Below are positions 7,965 through 16,478 of a stretch of DNA of 64,000 nucleotides, in pieces; position 1 is the first letter of the stretch; every line of letters begins with the position of its first letter. The position numbers and the translations under genes were made by a program. Below the pieces are notes generated by a model that saw only the letters and a list, made by a program, of their open reading frames with translations, ran no database searches and was not told where the DNA came from. Source of the DNA: JTS-AC122 sp050246015 (GTDB taxonomy: Bacteria > Planctomycetota > Phycisphaerae > Phycisphaerales > UBA1924); contig JBFWWU010000002.1 in the NCBI GenBank assembly GCA_050246015.1, forward strand, positions 186,001 to 250,000. The letters run 5' to 3'.

Positions 7965-10322
7965 CTACGCCTCGGGCGTTGTCACACCCGCGCGCGAAAG
8001 TTCACGGAGCAGTTCGCTTTCTTCCATGATCCGCACGCCCAGTTCGCGGGCCTTTTCCAGTTTCGAGCCCGCCTCCGCCCCGACAATCAACAGCCCGGTC
8101 TTGCTCGATACCGACCCGCTCACCTTCGCGCCAAGGCTTTCGAGAATCTCCTTGAGCGCCTCTCGCTCGTAGCGCTCCAGCGTCCCCGTGATCACCACGG
8201 TCTTGCCGGAAAACACATTGTCCGCCGCCGCGCGCTTGGGCGACCCCGCTCCCCCGGGCTTCGTGTACTCTTTCGACGCAAGATCGACGCCCAACTCGCG
8301 AAGTTCCCGAAACATGGCCCGAGCCGCGGGCGAATGCAGGAACGCGTGCACCACCGGCGCGGTCGTGACGCCCAGTTCCGTGCTCGGCCTCTCCTTCGGG
8401 TCCGCCGCGACGCCATACTTCGCCGCTTCCTCCCGGGTCATCGCTTTGGGCCGCAACTCGGGCTCGGATGCGGCCAGCAGCGCGTCGATGTCCGGGAACT
8501 GCCGCGCCAGGAGCCTGGCCGTCGAATCGCCGACGTAGCGGATGCCCATGCCCGCCAGGAGTTTCGCGAGCCCGCGCGACTTTGCCCCCTCGATCCCCGC
8601 CAGCAGGTTATCGACTTTTTTCTCGCCCATTCGATCCAGTTCGATCAGCCGGTCGCGGTACTTCACGAGCCTGAAGATGTCGCCGAACGTGTTGAGCGGG
8701 ATCGCCCGCGGCCCGTCCCCCGCCGTCGCGCGAATCTGGTCGATCGTCTTTTCTCCAAGTCCGTCGATGTCCATCTGCTTGCGCCCCGCGAACCAGATCA
8801 ACTTTTCCCGGATCTGCGCCGGGCACTGCGGGTTGATGCACCGACGCTGGGTCTCCAGCGCCGGATCCTCCCGCGCCTCGGGCGGCTCGATCTCCACTGG
8901 TCCGCCGCACTCCGGACACGCCGCCGGCGGCTCGATCGCCCGCGCGCCGCGCGGACGCTCCGCCAGCACCACCCCCGCGACGTACGGGATGATCTCCCCG
9001 GCCTTCTCCACCAGGATCGTGTCCCCGATCCGGATGTCGGTCCGCGTATCCGGGTCCTCGCTCGCGGCGTCCCGGATCCTCCCGTAGTTGTGCAGCGTCG
9101 CATTCTGCACCGTCGTCCCCGCCAGCAGCACCGGCTCCATCGTCGCCCGCGGCGTGATCTTCCCCGTCTTCCCCACTTGATGCGCCACCCGCAGCAGCCT
9201 GGTCTTCTTCCGCTCCGCCGGATACTTGTACGCGATCACCCATCGCGGACTCTTCGACGTGAACCCCAGCGCCCCCTGCAGCGCAAAGTCATCCACCCGC
9301 ACCACCATCCCGTCGGTCGCATACGCCATCGAATGCCGCTCCCGGTCGAACTCGTCGATCACCCGAAGCACGGCGTCAAGCGAATCAACCACCACCGCCT
9401 TCGTCGGTGTCGGCACGCCCAGACGCCGCACCTGCGCCAGAAACTCCGAGTGCGACCGCGCAAACGTCTCCGAACTCACCTCCCCACGACCGTGCGCCAC
9501 GAACCCCAGTTTCCGCGACGCCGCTATCCGCGGATCCAGGTTCTTCAGCGTCCCCGCCGCGGCGTTGCGCGGGTTCATGAACGGCTCCTCGTCGGCCTCC
9601 TCTCGCTCTCGATTCACTCGCTCAAACTCCCCAAGCGGAAAGTAGATCTCCCCGCGGATCTCCAGCACCTCAGGTATCAAAACCCCCTCCCCCCCGGCAC
9701 GACTCCCAGCGTCCGTCTTCACGCCCTTGGACGCCGCTCCCTCGCCCAGCCGCAGCGGGACCGCGCGGATCGTCCGCACGGCGTGGGTCACGTCGTCGCC
9801 GCGCACTCCGTCGCCGCGCGTCACCGCCCCGACCAGCGTCCCATGCTCGTACCGCAGGCTGATCGCGACACCGTCGATCTTCGGATCGCAGCAACACCGC
9901 AGCGCCTTTCCCCCCTCCCCCGCCGAGGATCCCTCTCTCGCTTCCCCGAACAGGTTCATCGGCGAGCGGCCCCCCTTGGACCGCGCCCCGCCCGCGCCCG
10001 TCGCTGCATCGGCGATCCCGCGCCGCACTCGCTCCCACCACTCGCCCACTTCCGACGCCGAATACGTGTTGTCGATGCTCAGCATCGGCACCGCGTGCGC
10101 CACCGTCTTGAATCCCTCGATCGGCTCCCCTCCCACGCGCTTCGTCGGGCTCGCCGGGTCGTCCAGTTCCGGGTGCGACGCCTCGATCTCCCCCAGTTCC
10201 TTCAGAAGCCGATCGAACTCAGCATCCGACATGATCGGCGCGGCGTCCACGTAGTACGCCCGGTTGGCGCGTTCGAGCGTGTCACGAAGCTGGGCGACGC
10301 GATCGGCAGGAGTCTTCGACAT
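7965..10322 (-). CDS. ligA: NAD-dependent DNA ligase LigA
   Basis: 785 aa; seals nicks in DNA in replication and repair using NAD+. Order of parts: Ia domain (1-75, with YYVDAAPIMSDAEFDRLL), adenylation domain with the active-site lysine in DPKIDGVAISLRYE (Lys148) and the GDGVRGDDVT motif, OB-fold, zinc finger (CPECG ... CINPQCPAQ), helix-hairpin-helix region (MDIDGLGEKTIDQI) and a C-terminal BRCT domain (FSGKTVVITGTLERYE). It is longer than the usual ~670 aa: two Gly/Ser-rich low-complexity insertions (about 106-140, just before the nucleophile, and about 185-205) explain part of the excess. The ATG at 10322 (MSKTPADRV) is preferred to an upstream in-frame ATG. Divergent from pgeF with a 72-bp shared promoter region. 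Confidence 0.95.
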   Translation of the reverse strand: MSKTPADRVAQLRDTLERANRAYYVDAAPIMSDAEFDRLLKELGEIEASHPELDDPASPTKRVGGEPIEGFKTVAHAVPMLSIDNTYSASEVGEWWERVRRGIADAATGAGGARSKGGRSPMNLFGEAREGSSAGEGGKALRCCCDPKIDGVAISLRYEHGTLVGAVTRGDGVRGDDVTHAVRTIRAVPLRLGEGAASKGVKTDAGSRAGGEGVLIPEVLEIRGEIYFPLGEFERVNREREEADEEPFMNPRNAAAGTLKNLDPRIAASRKLGFVAHGRGEVSSETFARSHSEFLAQVRRLGVPTPTKAVVVDSLDAVLRVIDEFDRERHSMAYATDGMVVRVDDFALQGALGFTSKSPRWVIAYKYPAERKKTRLLRVAHQVGKTGKITPRATMEPVLLAGTTVQNATLHNYGRIRDAASEDPDTRTDIRIGDTILVEKAGEIIPYVAGVVLAERPRGARAIEPPAACPECGGPVEIEPPEAREDPALETQRRCINPQCPAQIREKLIWFAGRKQMDIDGLGEKTIDQIRATAGDGPRAIPLNTFGDIFRLVKYRDRLIELDRMGEKKVDNLLAGIEGAKSRGLAKLLAGMGIRYVGDSTARLLARQFPDIDALLAASEPELRPKAMTREEAAKYGVAADPKERPSTELGVTTAPVVHAFLHSPAARAMFRELRELGVDLASKEYTKPGGAGSPKRAAADNVFSGKTVVITGTLERYEREALKEILESLGAKVSGSVSSKTGLLIVGAEAGSKLEKARELGVRIMEESELLRELSRAGVTTPEA

Positions 10323-10394
10323 GGCCGTGGATGATACAAGGCGCCCAATGCCCGCGGCTGTCCCCCGTGTTCCCCGCCGCACTAACCTTGTTCA

Positions 10395-11336
10395 ATGCTC
10401 CAGCGACGCGTCATCCCCGATCCCTCACGCCCCGAGAACCCGGTCGTCTTCTACGCCTCGCCCCTGCTCGAATCCATCGGCGTGCCGCATGCCTTCAGCA
10501 CGCGCCTCGGCGGCGTGAGCCGATCGCCGTTCGACACGATGAATCTCGGCAACCCCAATGGATGCGACATCCAGGACCCCGCCCAGAATCTCGCGAACAA
10601 CCACGCCCGGCTCTTCAGCGCCGCCGGCCTGCACGACCGGCCGCGGCACGCCCGCGTGCACCAGGTACACGCAAACGCCGTGGCGCTCGTCCGCCCGGGA
10701 ACCGTGCACGACCCTCACGCCAAGGCCGATGCGCTTGTCTCGGACGACCCCGACTCCGTCATCTCCGTGCGCGTCGCGGACTGCGTCCCGGTGCTGCTCT
10801 CCAGCGGCGACGGCGCCGTCGTCGCCGCGGTCCACGCCGGATGGCGCGGCGTCGTGAGTGACGTCGTCGGCGCGACCGTTCTGACCATGCGCCAACTGCT
10901 CGACGAGAGCGCCGCTCTGGGCCCGACCCCGACGCTCATCGCCGCGATCGGACCCGGGATCCGCCTCGATGCGTTTGAAGTCGGCGACGAAGTCGTGCGT
11001 GAGTTCATCACCGCGTTCGGCGCCGAGTTCGCCGCACGCATCACCCGCCCCGCCGCGCCCGACCACGCCGCGCCGTCTGCGACCCGCCAAGCGCCGCGAT
11101 GTCTCCAGAGGCCGCACATCGACCTTCACGAAGCCGTCCGGCTGCAACTGGTGCGTCACGGCATCGCCCCCGACCACATCGACTCCACCGACCGCTGCAC
11201 GTTCCGAGATGCGCGGGAGTTCTTCTCGCATCGCCGCGATCGCGGCGTCACGGGCCGCATGGCCGCCCTCATCGCCCCGCGCCGAACCCCTCGCCGAGTT
11301 CCCATTCCTCGATCGTCTCCGGCCAGTCATCCTTGA
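10395..11336 (+). CDS. pgeF: PgeF/YfiH-family purine nucleoside phosphorylase (multicopper-like laccase domain)
   Basis: 313 aa. Family members cleave purine nucleosides and have been linked to editing of peptidoglycan precursors. Diagnostic motifs are present: FSTRLGGVSRSPFDTMNLG (about 34-52), HQVHANAV with a metal-binding His, RVADCVPVLL with the conserved Cys, and HAGWRGVV with the second His (about 147). A Pro/Ala-rich insertion (about 222-240) lies before the final block (IDLHEAVRLQL ... DRCTFRDAREFFSHRRDRGVTGRMAA reads as two conserved pieces). The C-terminal ~20 residues overlap the mutM gene on the other strand by 68 bp, which suggests that a stop was lost and the reading frame extended. 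Confidence 0.9.
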   Translation: MLQRRVIPDPSRPENPVVFYASPLLESIGVPHAFSTRLGGVSRSPFDTMNLGNPNGCDIQDPAQNLANNHARLFSAAGLHDRPRHARVHQVHANAVALVRPGTVHDPHAKADALVSDDPDSVISVRVADCVPVLLSSGDGAVVAAVHAGWRGVVSDVVGATVLTMRQLLDESAALGPTPTLIAAIGPGIRLDAFEVGDEVVREFITAFGAEFAARITRPAAPDHAAPSATRQAPRCLQRPHIDLHEAVRLQLVRHGIAPDHIDSTDRCTFRDAREFFSHRRDRGVTGRMAALIAPRRTPRRVPIPRSSPASHP

Positions 11337-12249
11337 GCAGCCTCGACAGCGAACGATCCGCCAGCAGTTTCCCATGGTTCTGGCACGTCGCGCAGTAGTT
11401 GATCTCGCTGTCGGCCCGGATGATGCGCTGCACCGTCGAGCCGCACGCCGGGCACGGCTTGCCGAACCGGCCGTGCACCGCGAAGTCCGGGCGGAACGCC
11501 GTGATCTCCCCCGCGCGCGGGAAGCGACCCGGCCCGCCCCGCTCCAGCCCGAACTCCCGACGCAGCCGCTGCGTCCACAGGTCCAGCGTTGACCGGGTTG
11601 CCTCGAACAACCGGCCGATTTCATCGGGCGTGAGCGACGACGACTTCTTGATGGGGCTCAGACGCGCGGCGTGCAGAATCTCGTCCGAATACGCGTTGCC
11701 GATCCCGCTGAACAGCGCGGGGCTTGTCAGGATTCGCTTGAGCGTCCGGCTCTCTCGCGTGAGCGCCGCGGAGAACGCCCGCACCGTGCACCCCAGCGGA
11801 TCGATCCCGCCGGGATCGATCCCGCGAAGCGCATCGCGACCCTCCAGCACGTGCAGCGATGCCCGTTTTCTGGTCCCCGCCTCCGTCAGCAGCAGCGTCC
11901 CCTCCGCGACGTCGGACGCGACGTTCGCGCCATCCAGCGCCCCGCGCGACTCGAACGCCAGCCACGCGGAATCGATCTTCCCCTTCGGTTTGACGCCCAG
12001 CGGCTTCCACAGCAGCCGACCCGCGATCATCAGGTGAATCACCAGGAACCGATCCCGCTCAAACCCCAGCGCGATCCGCTTCCCCACGCGCTCGATCGTC
12101 CGCACGCGCGCGCCGATCACCGATTCCAGCGGCGGCTCGAACGTCCTCAGCAGCGACGGCGTCCTGATCCGCGCCGACACCAGCGTGCGCCCGATCACCC
12201 GCGGCGCCAGCGCATCGATGTACACCGCGATGTCCGGCAACTCCGGCAC
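11269..12249 (-). CDS. mutM: Fpg/Nei-family DNA glycosylase (formamidopyrimidine-DNA glycosylase)
   Basis: 326 aa; removes oxidised bases such as 8-oxoguanine and nicks the strand by beta/delta-elimination. It begins MPELPD, giving the catalytic Pro2 and Glu3. The hairpin lysine is in RVGKRIALGF, the helix-two-turn-helix contains FSGIGNAYSDEILHAARLSP, and the C-terminal zinc finger is CPACGS ... YCATCQ. Compared with the usual ~270 aa it has about 35 extra residues after the zinc finger (DRSLSRLLKDDWPETIEEWE). It lies 33 bp after the YyaL-like gene on the same strand, so probably one transcript, and its 3' end overlaps pgeF by 68 bp. Confidence 0.92.
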   Translation of the reverse strand: MPELPDIAVYIDALAPRVIGRTLVSARIRTPSLLRTFEPPLESVIGARVRTIERVGKRIALGFERDRFLVIHLMIAGRLLWKPLGVKPKGKIDSAWLAFESRGALDGANVASDVAEGTLLLTEAGTRKRASLHVLEGRDALRGIDPGGIDPLGCTVRAFSAALTRESRTLKRILTSPALFSGIGNAYSDEILHAARLSPIKKSSSLTPDEIGRLFEATRSTLDLWTQRLRREFGLERGGPGRFPRAGEITAFRPDFAVHGRFGKPCPACGSTVQRIIRADSEINYCATCQNHGKLLADRSLSRLLKDDWPETIEEWELGEGFGAGR

Positions 12250-12282
12250 GCGACATCCTACAGCCGCGCCACCTCACGCGCC

Positions 12283-14757
12283 TCACCCCCGGTCTATCGC
12301 CACGTCAAGTTCCACCGTCGCCGGCGCCAGACACGCGTCATCACGGCACGCCTGGTACGTTACCGCCAGCAGCGGCTTGCCCTTCCATTCTCCCCGGCGC
12401 TCAAGAATCACCGGGATCGATACCTCGCCCGTGTACACCCGAAGCGCCACCCCACCCGCGCCGCCCTCCTTCAAGTTCCACGCCGGACGATACTCTGTCC
12501 CGCTCGGATAATCGGCGAACGCCACCACGCCCGACCCGTTCACGACCGCCACGCGAAACCCGATGAGCGACTCATCGCCCGGTTCGGCGGCGTTCACGTG
12601 ATACCCCGCGTCGATCTTCACCTTCAGCACGATCCCCGCGGGCTCACGCTCCCCCACCACCACCGTATCGACCGCCGAATAGATCGCGACCGGGTGGGAG
12701 GCCTCCGAGGCCGCCGACGCTTGCCCCGCCGAGTCGGGCGCGGGCAGCAGCGAAAGCGCCGCCGATCGCACCGCCGGCCCGGACGCCAGGATCCGCAGCA
12801 GCGCCCGGGTCGAGTTGATTCCCCCCACCGGCGAGTTCGCAACGAACGCGCTCATCGACGCCAGGCACCTCCCGGCTCGCTGGGCATACGCCGCCTCTCC
12901 CGTCAACTCATGCAGATCCAGCAGGTTGTTGAGCATGATCGACCCCGCGCTGGGGATCGCGCCGTCGTACTTCGAGCGTGCCCGCACAAACAGGTCGGCC
13001 TGACCCGCAAGCGTATCGAAATACCCGCCGGATGCCGGATCGCCGAAGCGGGCATCCGCCTCGGCCGTCAGCCGCCGTGCTTCCTCAAGGAAATACTCGC
13101 GCTCATTCCCGGCGCGCTGGCTCCCCCGGCGCGCTGTCACGATCGACACCAACCCGTGAATCATGCACGCATAATCGTCTAGGAACGCCGGAACTCGGGC
13201 GACGGGCACAGCCCCGGAGCCCGTGAGGACGCACGACCGCAGCAGCCCGCCGCCGCCCGGCCGACCCGCGTCGCCCCCGACCTCTCGCATGTGCCTCAGC
13301 ACGAACTTCGCGGCGCTCTCGGCGGCCTCCAGGTACTTCACGTCTTCGGTCGCCGCGCTCGTCGCCGCCAGCCCCGCGATCATCAGCCCGTTCCACGCCG
13401 CCAGGATCTTCTCGTCCCGCCCCGGCTGATCCCGGCGCGATCGATGCTCGCGCAGAACCGCGAGCACCCGGTCGAGCCGGCGCTGGAACTCCGGCTCCGA
13501 CTCCCCCAGTCTCGCCGCCAGCGCCGCCGGACGCTCCCCGAGCGACAGCACGTTCGTCGGCTCCTCACCTGGATGGTGCGGATCGCGAAAGTTCCCCTGG
13601 CGCGGATCCGCCGACACCCCAAGTACCTTCATCGCCCACGCCGCCTCGTCCGCCCCCAGCGCGTCCTCAAACTCCGCCGGGGTCCAGAGATAGTTCAGCC
13701 CCTCGCGGTGATCCACCTCCGCGTCCAGCGCGCTGTAGAACGCGGCGGTCCCGTCCCCCGCCTCGGCCGCTCGCAGGTCCCCCATCGCAAACTCGCACGT
13801 GCGCTTCGCAACCCCCGCCAGGAACGGATCTCCAAACAGCCCCGCCGCCTTCGCGTACACCTCCGCCAGTTGCCCCTGGTCGTACAGCATCTTCTCGAAG
13901 TGCGGCACCAACCACTTCTCATCCGTGCTGTAGCGATGAAACCCACCACCGACTTGATCAAACACCCCCCCCAGCGCCATGCGATCCAGCGTCAGCCGCA
14001 GCGCCGAGTCGATCGCCCTCGTCGTGTCTTCATCGCCCGCATACGCCCGAAACTCCAAAAGAAATTCCAGGTAACACGTCTGCGGAAACTTCGGCGCCGA
14101 CCCGAACCCGCCGTGCACCCGGTCATGCGTCCTCAGCAGCGCCCCCGCCGCCGCCGCGACCTCCTGCTCATCCAGCCCCGCCGGCTCCTCGTGCGAAGCC
14201 AGTTGCTCGCTCACGGCCGCCGCGAGCTGTTCGGCCTGCTCCATCACCCCAGACCGCTGCGTCCGCCACGCCTCCGAGATCCCGTTCAGAATCTGCACCA
14301 GCCCCGGCCTCCCATACTTTGATTCCGGCGGGAAATACGTCCCGCACCAGAACGGCCGAAGCGACCCGGGCTCCAGGAACACGCTCATCGGCCACCCCCC
14401 CGATCCCGTCATCACCTGCACCGCCGTCATGTACAGGTCATCGACATCCGGCCTCTCTTCCCGATCCACCTTCACACACACGAACATCTCGTTCATCTTC
14501 GATGCGATCGCCTCGTCCTCGAACGACTCCCTCTCCATCACGTGGCACCAATAGCACGTCGAATACCCGATCGACAGAAAGATCGGCACGTCCCGCCGCC
14601 TCGCCTCCGCGAACGCCTCCTCCCCCCACGCATACCAGTCCACCGGATTCCCCGCGTGCTGAAGCAGGTACGGGCTGCTCTCGCGCGACAGCCGGTTCGC
14701 CCGGCGCGGCTCCGTCCCCCGCGCCGCCCCCGCGCCGTGTTGATGTTCACGTGACAT
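12283..14757 (-). CDS. YyaL-type thioredoxin-fold/DUF255 protein fused to a DsbD-N-like domain
   Basis: 824 aa. The N-terminal part (about 18-185) is the DUF255 thioredoxin-like domain with LSRESSPYLLQHAGNPVDW and a redox pair in STCYWCHVMERESF (Cys at about 67 and 70). The middle (about 200-650) is the alpha/alpha-barrel typical of YyaL/SPATA20 proteins, with KFPQTCYLEFLL, DQVGGGFHRYSTDEKWLVPH and EKMLYDQGQL. Residues about 690-824 are an extra domain that resembles the periplasmic N-terminal domain of DsbD: AGYHVNAAEP and VTYQACRDDACLAPATV, with two Cys. No clear signal peptide is seen. The family function is unsettled (redox or sugar-related roles have been proposed). Start at 14757 gives MSREHQHG; the upstream extension looks non-coding. 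Confidence 0.88.
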   Translation of the reverse strand: MSREHQHGAGAARGTEPRRANRLSRESSPYLLQHAGNPVDWYAWGEEAFAEARRRDVPIFLSIGYSTCYWCHVMERESFEDEAIASKMNEMFVCVKVDREERPDVDDLYMTAVQVMTGSGGWPMSVFLEPGSLRPFWCGTYFPPESKYGRPGLVQILNGISEAWRTQRSGVMEQAEQLAAAVSEQLASHEEPAGLDEQEVAAAAGALLRTHDRVHGGFGSAPKFPQTCYLEFLLEFRAYAGDEDTTRAIDSALRLTLDRMALGGVFDQVGGGFHRYSTDEKWLVPHFEKMLYDQGQLAEVYAKAAGLFGDPFLAGVAKRTCEFAMGDLRAAEAGDGTAAFYSALDAEVDHREGLNYLWTPAEFEDALGADEAAWAMKVLGVSADPRQGNFRDPHHPGEEPTNVLSLGERPAALAARLGESEPEFQRRLDRVLAVLREHRSRRDQPGRDEKILAAWNGLMIAGLAATSAATEDVKYLEAAESAAKFVLRHMREVGGDAGRPGGGGLLRSCVLTGSGAVPVARVPAFLDDYACMIHGLVSIVTARRGSQRAGNEREYFLEEARRLTAEADARFGDPASGGYFDTLAGQADLFVRARSKYDGAIPSAGSIMLNNLLDLHELTGEAAYAQRAGRCLASMSAFVANSPVGGINSTRALLRILASGPAVRSAALSLLPAPDSAGQASAASEASHPVAIYSAVDTVVVGEREPAGIVLKVKIDAGYHVNAAEPGDESLIGFRVAVVNGSGVVAFADYPSGTEYRPAWNLKEGGAGGVALRVYTGEVSIPVILERRGEWKGKPLLAVTYQACRDDACLAPATVELDVAIDRG

Positions 14758-14879
14758 ACCCGAGAGTATCTGCCCCGATCTCGACTCCCCGCCGAATTCC
14801 GCCGCGCCCGCCCGCCGGTCGCCCGCCCCTTTAGCCGGTCGGCACGAACCCCGATCGCCGCTCATCGGTACCATTACCG

Positions 14880-15602
14880 ATGACGCAACTCCGCGTCGAA
14901 CCTCAACCGCCCCAGGACTTCACCCTCGCCGCTCCCATGCGGTGCGGGGCGTGTCTCTATGACCTCACCGGACTCCCCAACGGCAAGTGCCCTGAATGCG
15001 GCTCCGAGTTCGGCGAAGCCGAACGTTCCGCCCACGCCCGCCTCGCCGCCTGGCAAGCCAGGCGCCCCCGGCTCGAATCCTCCTTCATCGGTCGCTCCCT
15101 CGCCGTGACGCTCCTGGTCGGTCTCATCGCCCTGGCCGTCGAAGGCCCCTTCCCTTCCATCCTCGCCGCCGTTGCCATGCTCACCCTCCTCGCCGCCACC
15201 GGTCTCTGCGGGCTCGCCTGCTCCCTCGCGTGCAGACGCTGGCAACGCGGCGCGTTCGTCGCCATCTGGCTCGCACACGCCTGGTGGCTTCACCTGCCCT
15301 GGCTCGCGGTCCCCATCGGCGTCGGCTTCGTCGCCGTCCTCGGCCTCGCCTTGCACGGGTTCCCCCAGGACGCCGGGCTCATGGTCGCCCTCATGCTCCT
15401 CCAGCCCTGGTGCGCCATCATCGTCGTCTCTCTCATCGGCTTCCTGGGCATGATCGAAAGCGACTCCCGCAAAGCCGGGATCGCTCGCCCCAGCCTTGCC
15501 TGCCTCGTCGGTATCGGCGCCTTCTCGTGCCTGATCGGGTCCGTCGTCCTGGGCCTCGCGGCCGGCGCCCACCTCGTCGCACGCCTTCTGGAGTTGCCGT
15601 GA
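14880..15602 (+). CDS. Zinc-ribbon membrane protein, hypothetical
   Basis: 240 aa. A short N-terminal zinc ribbon (CGACLYDLTGLPNGKCPECG, about residues 22-41) is followed by about five membrane segments (starting at LAVTLLVGLIALAVEG). This architecture - a cytoplasmic CxxC...CPxCG knuckle followed by an integral membrane region - is frequent in planctomycete hypothetical proteins. The gene is divergent from the YyaL-like gene (122 bp between starts) and precedes the DUF4230-like gene by 85 bp on the same strand. Confidence 0.75.
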   Translation: MTQLRVEPQPPQDFTLAAPMRCGACLYDLTGLPNGKCPECGSEFGEAERSAHARLAAWQARRPRLESSFIGRSLAVTLLVGLIALAVEGPFPSILAAVAMLTLLAATGLCGLACSLACRRWQRGAFVAIWLAHAWWLHLPWLAVPIGVGFVAVLGLALHGFPQDAGLMVALMLLQPWCAIIVVSLIGFLGMIESDSRKAGIARPSLACLVGIGAFSCLIGSVVLGLAAGAHLVARLLELP

Positions 15603-15687
15603 GGTCGTGGCCGATGTTGTCTCTCTGCACTACCACGCACCCATTCGTGAACACCCGGGCCGGCTTTCCCCAACAACCTCCATCGCG

Positions 15688-16395
15688 ATGACCCCTTCGC
15701 CGACAACTCCCGCCGAACCGACTCACCCGCGTGCCGCGCGCCGCTGGCTCGTCCTCTCCGTCGCCGTCGCCGCCGCCCTCGTCTTCATCGCGCTCGTCGC
15801 GTACATGCGATCCATGGAAGCCCGCTCGCTCAAGGGCGTCGCCGACCCGCTCCTCGTCGGACCCGCGGCCAGTCTCACCCAGACCGCCCGCGTCGCCGAG
15901 TCCGTCCGCGCCATGAAACTCGTCACCGTCCAGATCTCCACCCGCGTCTCCGCCCAGTCCAGCGACTCGAGCTGGCGCGGCGACGCCAGCGCCATCGTCG
16001 ATGCACCCGTCCGGCTCCACTACGGCACCGACCTCTCCGCCATCAGCGACGGCGCCATCTCCTTCAGCCCACTCCTCAACCAGTGCACCCTCCGCGTCCC
16101 CCCGCCCCATCGCATCGCCACCGAAGTCATCGGCACCAGCGAACAGTCCGAGATCCACGTCGGCTGGCTTCGCTTCCGCTCCCAGGCCGGCGAGAAACAC
16201 CTCGGCCAGGCTCGCCTCCGCCTCTACGAGCGCGCCCAGGACCTGCGCCTGCTCCCCGCCGATGCTCAGTCCGTCCGCGAACAGACACGTGAGCAGGTCG
16301 CCAAACTCGTCCAGGGCATCGTCGGCCACGACGTCGAGGTTCAGGTCCAGTTCGAAGACGAAGGCACGGGGCTCGGTATGGCAGGCACGCCGTAA
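15688..16395 (+). CDS. DUF4230-like membrane-anchored protein
   Basis: 235 aa. One transmembrane helix near the N-terminus (WLVLSVAVAAALVFIALVAY, about 20-39) followed by an exported domain. The pattern KLVTVQIST ... VRLHYGTDLSAI ... CTLRVPPPHRI ... is that of DUF4230: a beta-rich region in which a small membrane protein presents a 'G-x-D-L' segment and a predicted proline-rich strand. The ATG at 15688 is preferred; an in-frame ATG at 15607 lies only 4 bp after the previous stop and would add 27 residues without protein-like composition. Function unknown. Confidence 0.7.
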   Translation: MTPSPTTPAEPTHPRAARRWLVLSVAVAAALVFIALVAYMRSMEARSLKGVADPLLVGPAASLTQTARVAESVRAMKLVTVQISTRVSAQSSDSSWRGDASAIVDAPVRLHYGTDLSAISDGAISFSPLLNQCTLRVPPPHRIATEVIGTSEQSEIHVGWLRFRSQAGEKHLGQARLRLYERAQDLRLLPADAQSVREQTREQVAKLVQGIVGHDVEVQVQFEDEGTGLGMAGTP

Positions 16396-16478
16396 CGGCT
16401 CAGGTTTGTTGATCCCTGCCCATCTCGTTGGGCATGCGCCCCCGCCTGCCTTCCAACACTCCTACCAACCAACCAAAC

